Below are positions 1 to 8,204 of a DNA stretch of 44,772 nucleotides, one piece after another; the stretch's first letter is position 1; every line of letters starts with the position of its first letter. Under the pieces are notes generated by a model, which was not told the DNA's origin, ran no database searches, and saw only the letters and a program-made list of their open reading frames with translations. Origin of the DNA: Firmicutes bacterium UBA5388. GTDB lineage: Bacteria > Bacillota > UBA4882 > UBA10575. The DNA lies in assembly GCA_002409975.1 (NCBI GenBank), contig DHOO01000043.1, positions 1 through 44,772 on the forward strand. Direction: 5' to 3'. Position numbers and translations under genes: made by a program.

Positions 1-71
1 TACTTTTCACTTGACAAATACATCATGCAATTTTTGAAAACTATGTTATTAGACAGCAGTTTGATAAGTTT

Positions 72-1526
72 GTGCATGAGATTAGAATGGCCCAGTTAAA
101 CGCAGATTATCTGAAACGCTTGATTCAGATTGGAAACATTGAGTTGAAAGATCATTTTACAATTCAGGGCTTTGCCGGTATAGCAGTGGAGGCGGAAGAT
201 AACTTAATTCCGATATTGGAGACTACTTTTCCGGAAAAGGTTGAGGAATTCCAGACATTAGCGGCGAGGGTTAGGGAAGACAGTGAAAAATGGACGGAGG
301 AAAGCGGATATAACGGGCTTATCATGCTAAATGGATCGCTAATATATTTTACCTTATGTATGGATGATGTAGCCACGATGATGGATGAAAAGCTCAGTAA
401 TGATGTGGCCAAAGCAGAACGTAACGTCAAGCTACTAATAATAAGAGTTTTACTTTTTAACGCTTTTATTATTGCTCTCTTAACCTTGGTTATTATCCCG
501 ATTTTACGCAAGATAAAAGGAGCCTTTTTACCAGTTAGAGAGGCAGCGGATAAATCCTTGCAAGGGGCGACTGATACCTTACGCTACATGAAAATGGTTA
601 ACGATTCAATCGGACAATTACAACAAGTCTTAAATAACATGGCCCATGGTATGCAGGAAGTTGCCGCCGGAGCGGAGGATAGTTCCCATCAAGTACAAAT
701 GATTAACAGCGGTATTCTTCAAGCCGGTCGTTTTGTGAGTGAGTTAGCTGACAAAGCTCAGACCATTCTTGAAAGTCTGGAAGCTAATCAGGCTAGTATA
801 CAAGAGAAAGTTATCCAGATTCAGGGGTTATCAAGGAATGTCAACGGTTCGTTGGAAAAAATCAATAAAAATGCTGACCAAAGCCAAAGCTTATCACAAC
901 AACTAACCACGCTCAAAGAAGAGATAGGTGATATCGAAGAGGTATTGGAGGCGATGAATGAGATCAGTGAGCAAACCAACCTCTTAGCTTTAAACGCTAG
1001 TATTGAGGCGGCCCGTGCCGGAAAACATGGACGGGGTTTCAGCGTAGTCGCAGATAGAATTAGAAAGTTGGCAAAAAGCACTAAAGACTTTACAGAGCAG
1101 ATTAAAGAGACTATTACTAGGTTGCAACAGGTAATCATTAAGGTCTCCGAGTCCTTGGAATTTATTATTAATAATGTGCGTTTATCTACGGCAGAAGTAT
1201 CAATCGTTAATGAAAGGTTTGGCGAAATCCAAACAGTAATGGAGTATCTCCATAAAAACAGCAGTTTTTTAATTGAGGCTGCCAATAGTCAACTGGAACA
1301 GACCAAAGCGATTAAAAAGAGTAGTTTGGAGATATTGGAGTCGATTGAAAGCATCTCGGCTCAAACGGAGCAAGTATCAGCCTCAATGCAAGAATTGTCA
1401 GCGGAAGGCGAGGAGGTTATTAGCCAGATCGAGCTGATTGACAATGTTGCTAACGAAACAAGTGAAGTAGTGAAACATCAAGGAGAACTTGTTAAACTAA
1501 CCAAAGATACAATTGAGATCTTTTAG
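72..1526 (+). CDS. Methyl-accepting chemotaxis protein, 5' end incomplete or frameshifted
   Basis: This is a membrane chemoreceptor that would signal to CheA/CheW. One hydrophobic segment lies at about residues 121-147. It is followed by a long helical cytoplasmic domain whose hairpin tip, about residues 297-337, has the MCP signature EISEQTNLLALNASIEAARA. The part before the membrane segment (residues 1-120) would be the sensor domain. The first membrane helix expected of this architecture is missing. The GTG at 72 is only a nominal start: the frame stays open back to a TGA at 12-14 without an ATG or a good ribosome site. Another frame at 1-27 reads YFSLDKYIM, which could be the true upstream coding sequence. 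The gene therefore either continues beyond the window with a frameshift near base 25, or is 5'-truncated. The signalling assignment is secure; the ligand is unknown. Confidence 0.85.
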   Translation: MHEIRMAQLNADYLKRLIQIGNIELKDHFTIQGFAGIAVEAEDNLIPILETTFPEKVEEFQTLAARVREDSEKWTEESGYNGLIMLNGSLIYFTLCMDDVATMMDEKLSNDVAKAERNVKLLIIRVLLFNAFIIALLTLVIIPILRKIKGAFLPVREAADKSLQGATDTLRYMKMVNDSIGQLQQVLNNMAHGMQEVAAGAEDSSHQVQMINSGILQAGRFVSELADKAQTILESLEANQASIQEKVIQIQGLSRNVNGSLEKINKNADQSQSLSQQLTTLKEEIGDIEEVLEAMNEISEQTNLLALNASIEAARAGKHGRGFSVVADRIRKLAKSTKDFTEQIKETITRLQQVIIKVSESLEFIINNVRLSTAEVSIVNERFGEIQTVMEYLHKNSSFLIEAANSQLEQTKAIKKSSLEILESIESISAQTEQVSASMQELSAEGEEVISQIELIDNVANETSEVVKHQGELVKLTKDTIEIF

Positions 1527-1918
1527 TATATTAGAGTATTGCATAATTACGTTAAGCGTGTATTTAGCCACAATACATAATGTTTGGCTGTCAACAACGC
1601 TTCGGCTACAGCAATTCTTTGTTATTCGTCAAATTATCCCCATTTTTCGCGAGACTTCTCCTACATACTTGCGGGTATTGTAGAGCTTGATAATGCTTTT
1701 TTCGAAGCGCCCACGGAAGGGGGAAAACGCAGACGCGACACCGAACAACCCCCGTAATAGTAGCGTTATGGCTAGACAATCGCAGACAAGAAAGGATATC
1801 CGAAATACCTGTAAATGCAAGTGATACCTGATCTTAAGGATATACTCTTGTTGACTTTGCTCAGAAGTTTATTGAAGAGAGCGCGACAGTGACATAGGCC
1901 TGATCAGAGTTGCCGACT
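1527..1918. other. Intergenic stretch, no convincing gene
   Basis: Nothing recognisable between the chemoreceptor stop and the terminator that follows. A 63-codon leftward frame at 1629-1820 has no good ribosome site and no family resemblance, so I do not call it. Confidence 0.5.
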
Positions 1919-1950
1919 AAAAGCCCTAGGTATAAAAACCTAGGGCTTTT
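1919..1950 (-). terminator. Intrinsic terminator of the DEAD-box helicase gene
   Basis: A perfect 13-bp stem (1919-1931 with 1938-1950) has a 6-base loop. The stem begins AAAA and ends TTTT, so it can act in both directions. It lies 40 bases past the helicase stop codon and could also end transcription of the chemoreceptor gene from the other side. Confidence 0.85.
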
Positions 1951-1990
1951 AATAGGTTATAGATGTCGCACAAAATTAGTAACTACTGAC

Positions 1991-3604
1991 CTATCTGGCA
2001 CGGGCTTTCTCAATATTAATTCGCCGGCCATTCATTCGATAGTTCTTCATTACAGTTAGCACTTCCGGCGCATATTCCTGTGGAACTTCGGCAAACGTAA
2101 ACCGGTCATAGATATTAATATCACCAATCAACTTCTCTGGAAGGCTTGTCTTGGCTACAAATCCATCAATAATATGTCGGGGTTGAATTTTAACATCCCG
2201 TCCGGCATTAATGAAGAGCCGAACCATGCCATTGTTAGCATCGAACTTCTGCGTTTTGTTACCATCCGCCTCTAATCTTTCTTGATTACCATTAGGTTCC
2301 ATCACCATCTTTAATAGAGCGGCAGCGACCTTAAGAGTCGTTTGATCCTTTTCCTTCTCATCTACAACTATATTCTCCACCATCTTCTCGATATATTCCA
2401 TCTGTTTACTAAGCTGGTCAGAGGAAATAAGAATTTCTATATTTTCCCAAATACCATTGGCCCTATTTTCCTCCATATCTTTTGCTGTCGGTGGCTTCTG
2501 AGGGAGAATCGGCGCTTTTGTATACCTTTGAATTCCTTTTAATCTATAGATTTCGCGACCGGAAACAAAGGTAAAGGCTTTCCCGGGCTTTCCTGCTCTG
2601 CCAGTCCGTCCTACCCGATGAACATAATACTCTTCGTCGACAGGTAAATCATAATTGAAAACAGCCTCAATATCATCCACATCAATTCCACGAGCCGCTA
2701 CATCAGTGGCAATTAGTATATTAATATTTCCCCGTCGAAAGGTGCCCATTACTTTATCGCGCTGGGTCTGTCGCATATCGCCGTGAAGCGCCTCCGCCCG
2801 AAAGCCTCGAGATTGAAGATCAGAGGTTAATTCATCTACCCTCTTTTTGGTATTACAAAAAACCAATGCTAAGCGAATATTATAGGCTTCAATAAGGCTG
2901 GATAATAGATCGGACTTAGCGGGATTTCTAACTTCCAGATAATACTGGTCAATGCTGGGAACGGTCAACTCGTTATGAGGGGCTTGAATCAAGATCGGTT
3001 CTTTTTGATATTTTGCTGCCAGATCCCTTATTTCCTTTGGCATTGTAGCAGAAAAGAAAAGCGTTTGCCTCTGGGGTGGCACTTGTTCCAAAATAGTGTC
3101 AATATCTTCGCGAAAACCCATGTTTAGCATTTCGTCGGCTTCATCAAGGATAATCATATTTAAATCTTGAAACCTTAGCGTACGTCGGCGCATATGATCC
3201 ATCACTCGTCCAGGAGTGCCAATAATAATCTGAGGATGCCGTTTCAAGGCGGTTATCTGACGTTCAATCGGCTCTCCCCCATAAATTGCCAATGTTCTTA
3301 CACTCTTTTTGTATTTAGCAACACTTTTTAATTCCTTCGCCGTTTGGATCGCTAATTCCCTGGTCGGACAGAGAATCAAAGTTTGAACCTTCTCACTCTC
3401 CGCCTCAATCATCTCAATCGCAGGAATCCCAAAGGCGCAAGTTTTCCCCGTACCGGTTTGAGCCTGACCAATAATGTCATTTCCCTTTAGAATATGGGGA
3501 ATAGACTGAGATTGAATCGGGGTTGCTTCCTGAAAACCTCTCTCCGCTAGGGCTTTTTGTACCTCTTCTGATAGGTTTAAATCTTTAAAGACCATGTTTT
3601 TCAT
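1991..3604 (-). CDS. deaD: DEAD-box ATP-dependent RNA helicase, DeaD/DbpA type
   Basis: ATP-dependent RNA helicase for remodelling structured RNA, by family role in ribosome assembly, mRNA decay and cold adaptation. Visible motifs in the 537-residue product: Q motif (F6 to Q31), Walker A AQTGTGKT at 48-55, PTRELA at 80-85, TPGR at 130-133, DEAD at 154-157, SAT at 185-187, and HRVGRTGRAG in the second RecA lobe. The last roughly 80 residues (about 455-533) match the DbpA-type RNA-binding domain that directs such helicases to structured RNA, often 23S rRNA. The ATG at 3604 follows AAAGGATTAGTAA, a reasonable ribosome site. The gene stands alone with its own terminator. The helicase identity is very secure; the choice between DeaD, CshA and DbpA is not decided. 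Confidence 0.93.
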   Translation of the reverse strand: MKNMVFKDLNLSEEVQKALAERGFQEATPIQSQSIPHILKGNDIIGQAQTGTGKTCAFGIPAIEMIEAESEKVQTLILCPTRELAIQTAKELKSVAKYKKSVRTLAIYGGEPIERQITALKRHPQIIIGTPGRVMDHMRRRTLRFQDLNMIILDEADEMLNMGFREDIDTILEQVPPQRQTLFFSATMPKEIRDLAAKYQKEPILIQAPHNELTVPSIDQYYLEVRNPAKSDLLSSLIEAYNIRLALVFCNTKKRVDELTSDLQSRGFRAEALHGDMRQTQRDKVMGTFRRGNINILIATDVAARGIDVDDIEAVFNYDLPVDEEYYVHRVGRTGRAGKPGKAFTFVSGREIYRLKGIQRYTKAPILPQKPPTAKDMEENRANGIWENIEILISSDQLSKQMEYIEKMVENIVVDEKEKDQTTLKVAAALLKMVMEPNGNQERLEADGNKTQKFDANNGMVRLFINAGRDVKIQPRHIIDGFVAKTSLPEKLIGDINIYDRFTFAEVPQEYAPEVLTVMKNYRMNGRRINIEKARAR

Positions 3605-4242
3605 TTACTAATCCTTTATATCGTATTTCCAGTAACAAATAGCCCGGCAAAGCTTTGGAAACTAATCTTAAATTAACCAAACAATAACAATCAAACATGA
3701 ATATCCAGTTAATGGTATAAGTCAGACTAGGGGGAAAGGATTGCTAATAGAATCACTTTCTTGGCAGAAACGCGGCACAAAAAAGAGGGAGCGATTCACA
3801 CTATTTAGGAGTGACTACTTTTTTATTACGCTTAAGCTGCATTCCAATATAGCCTCACATCAACGGTAATTTTTATGACCGTTGAAAGACTTTTCACAAT
3901 CTCATCATTCACGCTGTCTGCGAATTAAAGCCATAAAATAAAAAAAGAATGGCTACGGCTATCAATGAAACTGTAAAACTCCAAGAGCCATTTCAAACTG
4001 ATTACTTTCATTATACGCGTTTTTCTCCAGAATAGCAATCTCACAATATTAACAACTTTTAAACGTTTGTAATTGAGTAAGCCCCCCTTTACCTTTCCGG
4101 TCAATAAATTTTTAACTTTATTTAATGTAGCTTGTTTCTATTCGTTTACAAAGAATATTCCCATAAGCACCATAACTAGACACTGAAACAAATTGTAGTT
4201 GTAGATTAAATTACTTATATATTTTAATAATACTTTTCAATG
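3605..4242. other. Intergenic stretch with a possible short coding remnant
   Basis: No complete gene. A 7-bp hairpin with a 10-base loop lies at 3861-3884. The same stretch on the minus strand (3832-3924) is an open frame without an ATG that reads like a protein tail (…NDEIVKSLSTVIKITVDV…, then stop at 3832-3834). It may be a gene remnant. The 5' leader of the helicase must lie next to 3605, but I could not pick a convincing promoter. Confidence 0.35.
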
Positions 4243-4276
4243 TTGACTTTAGGTCAATCAATTGACTTTAAGTCAA
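4243..4276. promoter_or_regulatory. Tandem palindromes, probable antitoxin operator
   Basis: Two near-identical 15-bp palindromes, TTGACTTTAGGTCAA (4243-4257) and TTGACTTTAAGTCAA (4262-4276), have centres 19 bp apart. The pair as a whole is also an inverted repeat from 4242 to 4277. It lies about 40 bp upstream of the promoter of the RelB/DinJ antitoxin gene. RelB-family ribbon-helix-helix proteins bind such repeats to autoregulate, so this is a likely operator. Binding is inferred. Confidence 0.6.
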
Positions 4277-4314
4277 CATTAATACTCTAAATGCTATAAT
4301 TTACTATGAATCTA

Positions 4315-4343
4315 TTGACAATGTATAGGTAATGCTATATTCT
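4315..4343 (+). promoter_or_regulatory. Promoter of the antitoxin/toxin pair
   Basis: The -35 TTGACA is at 4315-4320 and a -10 TATTCT at 4338-4343 gives a 17-bp spacer. An overlapping TGCTATATT at 4334-4341 is an alternative -10. A ribosome site, AAAGGAG, follows at 4352-4358. Confidence 0.6.
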
Positions 4344-4369
4344 ATTAATAGAAAGGAGTTTTGATAAAT

Positions 4370-4624
4370 ATGGCACAAGTAAATATTAGAATTGACGACA
4401 ATTTGAAAGAACAGGCCGAAAAGCTATTTAACAGCTTGGGCATGAATTTTTCAGCAGCGGTTAATATTTTCGTAAGTCAAGCGGTGCGGGAAGGCGGTAT
4501 TCCGTTTGAAATTACAACCAGAATTGACCCGTTTTACAGTGAAGCCAACATGAAGATATTACGGAAGTCTATCCGGGAAGCAAACGAGGGCAAACTAACC
4601 GCCCATGAACTCATAGAGGATTGA
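4370..4624 (+). CDS. RelB/DinJ-family antitoxin
   Basis: Antitoxin of a type II toxin-antitoxin module: it binds and neutralises an mRNA-cleaving toxin and represses its own operon. The 84-residue product starts MAQVNIRIDDNLKEQAEKLF, the RelB/DinJ ribbon-helix-helix start, followed by the helical part (SAAVNIFVSQAVREGGIPFE) and an acidic tail. I chose the ATG at 4370 because AAAGGAG (4352-4358) is 11 bases upstream. The TTG at 4361 is too close to that site. The gene is intact, is preceded by a promoter and paired palindromes, and ends 6 bases before the toxin start. RelB/DinJ antitoxins are commonly paired with Txe/YoeB toxins in Firmicutes. Confidence 0.9.
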   Translation: MAQVNIRIDDNLKEQAEKLFNSLGMNFSAAVNIFVSQAVREGGIPFEITTRIDPFYSEANMKILRKSIREANEGKLTAHELIED

Positions 4625-4630
4625 TCGACT

Positions 4631-4875
4631 ATGGAAAAAATATGGACGGATACTGCCTGGGAGAATTATTTATATTGGCAAAGTCAGGACAAAAAGACGC
4701 TCAATCGAATAAACCAGCTGATAAAGGCGATGGCATAGGAAAACCTGAACCGCTCCGAGGGGATTTATCTGGATGGTGGGCGCGGCGCATCGATGATACT
4801 AACCGTCTTGTGTATCGCATAGAAAACGGAAAGATAATAATTGCGGATTGCCGTTCACACTACGGCGATAAATAA
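4631..4875 (+). pseudogene. yoeB: Txe/YoeB-family mRNA interferase toxin, frameshifted
   Basis: YoeB toxins cleave mRNA on the ribosome. Here the gene is split between two frames. The ATG at 4631 gives 35 residues (MEKIWTDTAWENYLYWQSQD… LIKAMA) and then a TAG at 4736-4738. The rest of the toxin (DGIGKPEPLRGDLSGWWARR… to SHYGDK) continues in the frame of codon 4729-4731 to the stop at 4873-4875. Family members have about five or six extra residues between LIKA and DGIGK, so a deletion of roughly 16-20 bases explains both the loss and the shift. The C-terminal half keeps the conserved Arg of RLVYRIE and the terminal His-Tyr used in catalysis, but without the N-terminal half no active toxin should form. 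A sequencing error cannot be excluded, but it would have to remove several codons. Confidence 0.8.
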
Positions 4876-4971
4876 GGAGGGTTATCAATAGGCCGGGATA
4901 GGCTTCCGGCAAACTTTAAATTAACCTCCGGTAGAAGGCGTCACACTTAAATAGTTTTTCTGCATCGTTTC

Positions 4972-5111
4972 CTACTCTTGTAATAATTTAGCTTCTTCTG
5001 CTTCCTTGATAAAATTAATCACTAATTTCTGATAATTAAGATGCTCTTTCCGTGAAATTTCTTGTAGGCAGGCTGAAACTAATTTCTTAGAAACATATAT
5101 TTCTTCTCCAC
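4972..5111 (-). pseudogene. Orphan C-terminal coding tail after the Rhs remnant
   Basis: An open frame on the minus strand reads EEIYVSKKLVSACLQEISRK and on to FIKEAEEAKLLQE, then a stop at 4972-4974. It has no start codon or ribosome site of its own. It begins where the Rhs core similarity stops abruptly (after the RSMRW motif) and is in a different frame from it. It looks like the end of another protein joined to the Rhs remnant by deletion. I do not recognise the family. Confidence 0.4.
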
Positions 5112-7094
5112 CGCATGCTCCGCGGGTTATAATCCCTAAAAGCGAATGAGTAAAGCCCTGTCTCCAAATCATACCGCTTCCCGGTAAACCCATACGGATT
5201 ACTGCCCATCCCAGCCAGACCATGGTCGAACTTCCCGTTATATGCCACTCCATAGGCATCATACTCGTACCTCTCCACCACTTGCCCGTTATGCCCGGTG
5301 AGCATAATCACCGAACCCAAGGCGTCTTGGTGATAGAAGTTTACATCCTTCAAGGGGTCGATATGACCCCAGCCTTTACCACCTGGGCCGTAACCATATT
5401 TCTCTGGTTTATCAATGGTCTTGGCCGCCAGCAGGAACCCGTTTCCGTAGTAATATTCTTGTACCCGTGTTAATTCCCCTGCCGGATCGTGAGGGTTCTT
5501 TCCCTTCCCCGGTTTTTTACTATGCATCTCCATTTCATACTGGGCGATGATCTCAATCCCCAGCCCGGCATAGAGATAATACTCTCGATTCCCCTTGTTA
5601 CCCTTCTCCGGGTTTATCTCTTTACTTACCTTCCGACCCAGAGCATCATAAGCATAGTTGATCTCACCAACAAAGCACCAATCAGGGTAGATCTTAGGTG
5701 AATTCTTCTTTCCAGAACCATTTACCCCAGAAGTTAAGTCCTCCGCCTCGCTGTTGGATCTGCCGGTACAAGCTTTCCAGTTTATTTTGTTCTTCATATT
5801 CCACCGCAAGATTGCTGACAAATCACCTGGCTTCTTCGGTAATTCCGGTTTCCTGGTTGACAACAGCAACCAGTCTGTCCAAGTTATCGTATTCGTAAAG
5901 ATAAGTTACTTTCTCAGCCAAGATTTTTCTTGTTATATTCGCTTCTTCATCATAGGCGTATTCTGTCTTTTGACCTAAGGGATCGTTTATTGCAATGAGG
6001 TCGCCACGGAGATCATACTTATATTCAGTAACCCGTCCAAGTATATCGGTCATACTTGCCACTTTGCCTCCAGTGGTATAGGTAAAGGCCGTAACTTCAC
6101 CTAAAGGATTGATAACATGTGTTACTCTATCGCTATTATTATAATTATAGACCCATTTTCCTCCCCGTAGATCGGTTCTGACGATTAACCGGCCTACAGC
6201 ATCGTATTCAAAGTATTCTTTACTCCGGTCCGGATAAGTCTTTGCTTTAATATTTGCATATTCATCATAATCGTAGGTAATAATATTCCCTTTTTGGTCA
6301 GTCTCGCTGATAAGCAGTCCTTATTGGTTATAGGCAAAACTGCTTTGGGTCCCGTCGGGGTAGCTGATTTGAGTTAGATTGCCATTTTGGTCGTAATTGT
6401 ACCGGGTGGTATTTCCGGCTTTGTCGGTAATAGATGTCACTTGGTTGAACTGGTTATAACTAAAGTTTACGTCATACCCCAACGGATCGGTAATCCTAAT
6501 GATATTCCTGTTTTGATCGTAGACATAAGTGGTGGTATTCCCGTTTTTATCGGTAAAAGCTACTAGGTTGTTGTTTTCATCATAGACCTGACGGAGGTAA
6601 TTGTTATCAGCATCAATGATCTCTTCTGAGAATTTTTGGTTATTGTAAAAGTGGGTTTCTTTTTCTCCCCGACGATTGGTTACTATCGTTTGCCGTAAGT
6701 CCGGCGCGTATGAAAAGTCATATCGAGCCCCAGTAGTATCTTCCTGATAGTCTACGACCCATTTATCACCTAATTGCGTATAGTAGTTGGTCCATCCGGA
6801 ACCATCCGGATCTCTGAATTTTCCCATCCCATAAGGCCCATACTGATATGTCCAAATATTACCCTCCGGATCGGTATACGATACCAGGTTATCTACGGTA
6901 TATCCGTAAGTATATTCTCTCCCTAAGGGGTCGGTGATTTTAGTTATCTTTCCGTCTGCTTTGGTTATCTTTGCTTTTCTACCAAACGTGTCCTCAATTG
7001 AGGTTAGGTTATGCGCTAAATCATATGTAAAAGTAATACCTCTACCGTTTCTTGCTTTGATTGCAGTAAGTTTACCATAGTAGTTGTAGAAAAC
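5112..7094 (-). pseudogene. Rhs/YD-repeat protein, decayed and truncated at both ends
   Basis: Rhs proteins form a large YD-repeat shell that encloses a C-terminal toxin. Read leftward from about 7094, the frame shows many YD repeats (for example YDENNNLVAFTDKNGNTT, YDQNRNIIRITDPLG). It ends in the Rhs core (YHQDALGSVIMLTG… GFTGKRYDLETGLYSFAFRD). It is clearly broken: in-frame TAA at 6321-6323, in-frame TGA at 5823-5825, and a frameshift between about 5750 and 5695. There is no start codon, as upstream homology ends near 7094, and the core stops just after the point where a toxin domain would follow. About 660 codons remain, whereas intact Rhs proteins usually exceed 1,000. No intact immunity gene is visible next to it. 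Confidence 0.85.
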
Positions 7095-7187
7095 GTCCGA
7101 AAAGCATTGGCTTCAGCTATAGAATCAATTGAAAGGGCGGAAGCGACATATCAATCGGCTCTTCAACAGCTAGAAAAAGCCGATTGA
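7086..7187 (+). other. Possible short coding remnant (helical peptide)
   Basis: On the plus strand this stretch encodes a strongly helical peptide (VENVRKALASAIESIERAEA… QQLEKAD) ending at a TGA, 7185-7187. It has no start codon and abuts the broken 5' end of the Rhs remnant. It may be the tail of an unrelated gene brought in by rearrangement, or chance. Low confidence. Confidence 0.25.
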
Positions 7188-7252
7188 TGCTTGAATAAAG
7201 TACAAGCTAGTTTTGTGGGTTTTCCACTGATGTTTTTAAAACATTTGCCTAG

Positions 7253-7375
7253 TTAAGGCATTTTGGGCATTCTTTCTCATTGTTAAACTATCACCACGAT
7301 TAGCTTCTCTTACTGCTTTTTCCCCTGCGGTTACAGCTCGCTTAGCTAAAACGTAAGCTTGATTTTATAATTTTT
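7253..7375 (-). pseudogene. Coding remnant, possibly of an Rhs-type protein C-terminus
   Basis: The minus strand encodes AYVLAKRAVTAGEKAVREAN… followed by RGDSLTMRKNAQNALTRQMF and a stop. It has biased, protein-like composition but no start codon. It lies just upstream, in reading direction, of the Rhs remnant. I think it is the end of another polymorphic-toxin or Rhs-type gene, but the family is not certain. Confidence 0.35.
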
Positions 7376-7390
7376 ATATATATAACAATT

Positions 7391-7437
7391 ATAAAAAAAT
7401 AGAAGCTGTTAACGAGTGTATTCTCACTCCAGCTTCC
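7391..7437 (-). terminator. Distal terminator of the V/A-ATPase operon
   Basis: Stem GAAGCTG (7402-7408) with CAGCTTC (7430-7436) plus an inner GAGTG/CACTC stem. On the minus strand it is followed by TATTTTTTTAT, a good U-tract. It is about 100 bases past the subunit D stop. Confidence 0.75.
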
Positions 7438-7457
7438 ATTCATATTATAAAATAATG

Positions 7458-7496
7458 AGTTCATGGTTCTCAGCAGATTCCTGAAAGGCATGAACT
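7458..7496 (-). terminator. Proximal stem-loop after the V/A-ATPase operon
   Basis: An 8-bp stem AGTTCATG (7458-7465) with CATGAACT (7489-7496) is extended by weaker inner pairing. On the minus strand it is followed by CATTATTTTATAA. Together with the next stem-loop it makes a tandem terminator. Confidence 0.55.
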
Positions 7497-7536
7497 ATAA
7501 ATAAAACCTAAGCTTACTATCAATTCAAAAAACATC

Positions 7537-8160
7537 TTACTTATTTCTCACCATCTCTTTTACTTTCATTAACCTCGTGAGGTTAGAACGTTCATTCTCA
7601 TCCAGTTTCATGGTAATATATTTAATCTGTTCCTGTAATTGCGGAATAAGAACATATTCCAGAGCGTTGACTCGTCTTCTGGTGCGTTCAATCTCAGCCG
7701 CCATTAGTTCGACGGTTTTCTCCACTTGCGCCAGTTCCACCATAGAGGTAAAGCTATTCGCCAGTAAGTTAACGGCTTCATCCAGTTCAGCGGAAGTTTC
7801 GGTCATCCCAAAACCATTACCGAGCGCCGGAGTCATCTCCAGAGAGAAGACCGGCACTTCGACACTCATTTTCGAAGTAGTCCCCGCAGTTAAAGTAGCG
7901 TCTCCCCGGGAGGTAGTAATCGCTGCTTCCAAGACCTCTCGGGAGATGACAGCACGGGCCATCGCAAAACCATCCAAAGCTTGCGCCAGATCTTCCTCTA
8001 CCTTGGTGCGTAAACGCTGGTTTTCTTCCACCAGCTCAAGGAAGTTTTTCATTAGTTCATCCAGTTTATCTTTAAGGAGCTTATGTCCGCGAACCGCCGT
8101 CACCAATCTTTTCTTTAGTCGCAGTAATTCCATACGAGTCGGGTTTACTCGAATCTCCAA
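7537..8160 (-). CDS. ntpD: V/A-type ATPase subunit D (central rotor shaft)
   Basis: Subunit D is the coiled-coil shaft turning inside the A3B3 head and coupling ATP hydrolysis to the membrane ring. The 207-residue product begins with the conserved NPTRMELLRLKKRL and has long helices at both ends (about 1-60 and 130-200) with a variable middle, as in the family. It is the last gene of the operon, 44 bases after ntpB, and two terminator-like stem-loops follow it. Gene order and length match ntpD of Enterococcus hirae. The assignment is firm. Confidence 0.95.
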   Translation of the reverse strand: MEIRVNPTRMELLRLKKRLVTAVRGHKLLKDKLDELMKNFLELVEENQRLRTKVEEDLAQALDGFAMARAVISREVLEAAITTSRGDATLTAGTTSKMSVEVPVFSLEMTPALGNGFGMTETSAELDEAVNLLANSFTSMVELAQVEKTVELMAAEIERTRRRVNALEYVLIPQLQEQIKYITMKLDENERSNLTRLMKVKEMVRNK

Positions 8161-8204
8161 ACTATCACCCCCAACCCGGTTACTAGCATCCCGGGTTTAT
8201 CATT

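Noticed and set aside
821..1285. 154-codon minus-strand open frame
   Set aside because: It mirrors the heptad pattern of the chemoreceptor on the opposite strand.
1629..1820. 63-codon minus-strand open frame
   Set aside because: It has no ribosome site and no similarity; the composition looks random.
4621..4728. TTG-started N-terminus for the yoeB C-terminal frame
   Set aside because: These first ~36 codons do not resemble YoeB, whereas the ATG frame at 4631 does. The long frame is an artefact of the frameshift.
5700..5869. ATG start at 5869 for the Rhs core frame
   Set aside because: The first ~57 codons from this ATG are out of frame with the Rhs-like sequence. The real similarity before 5700 lies in another frame.
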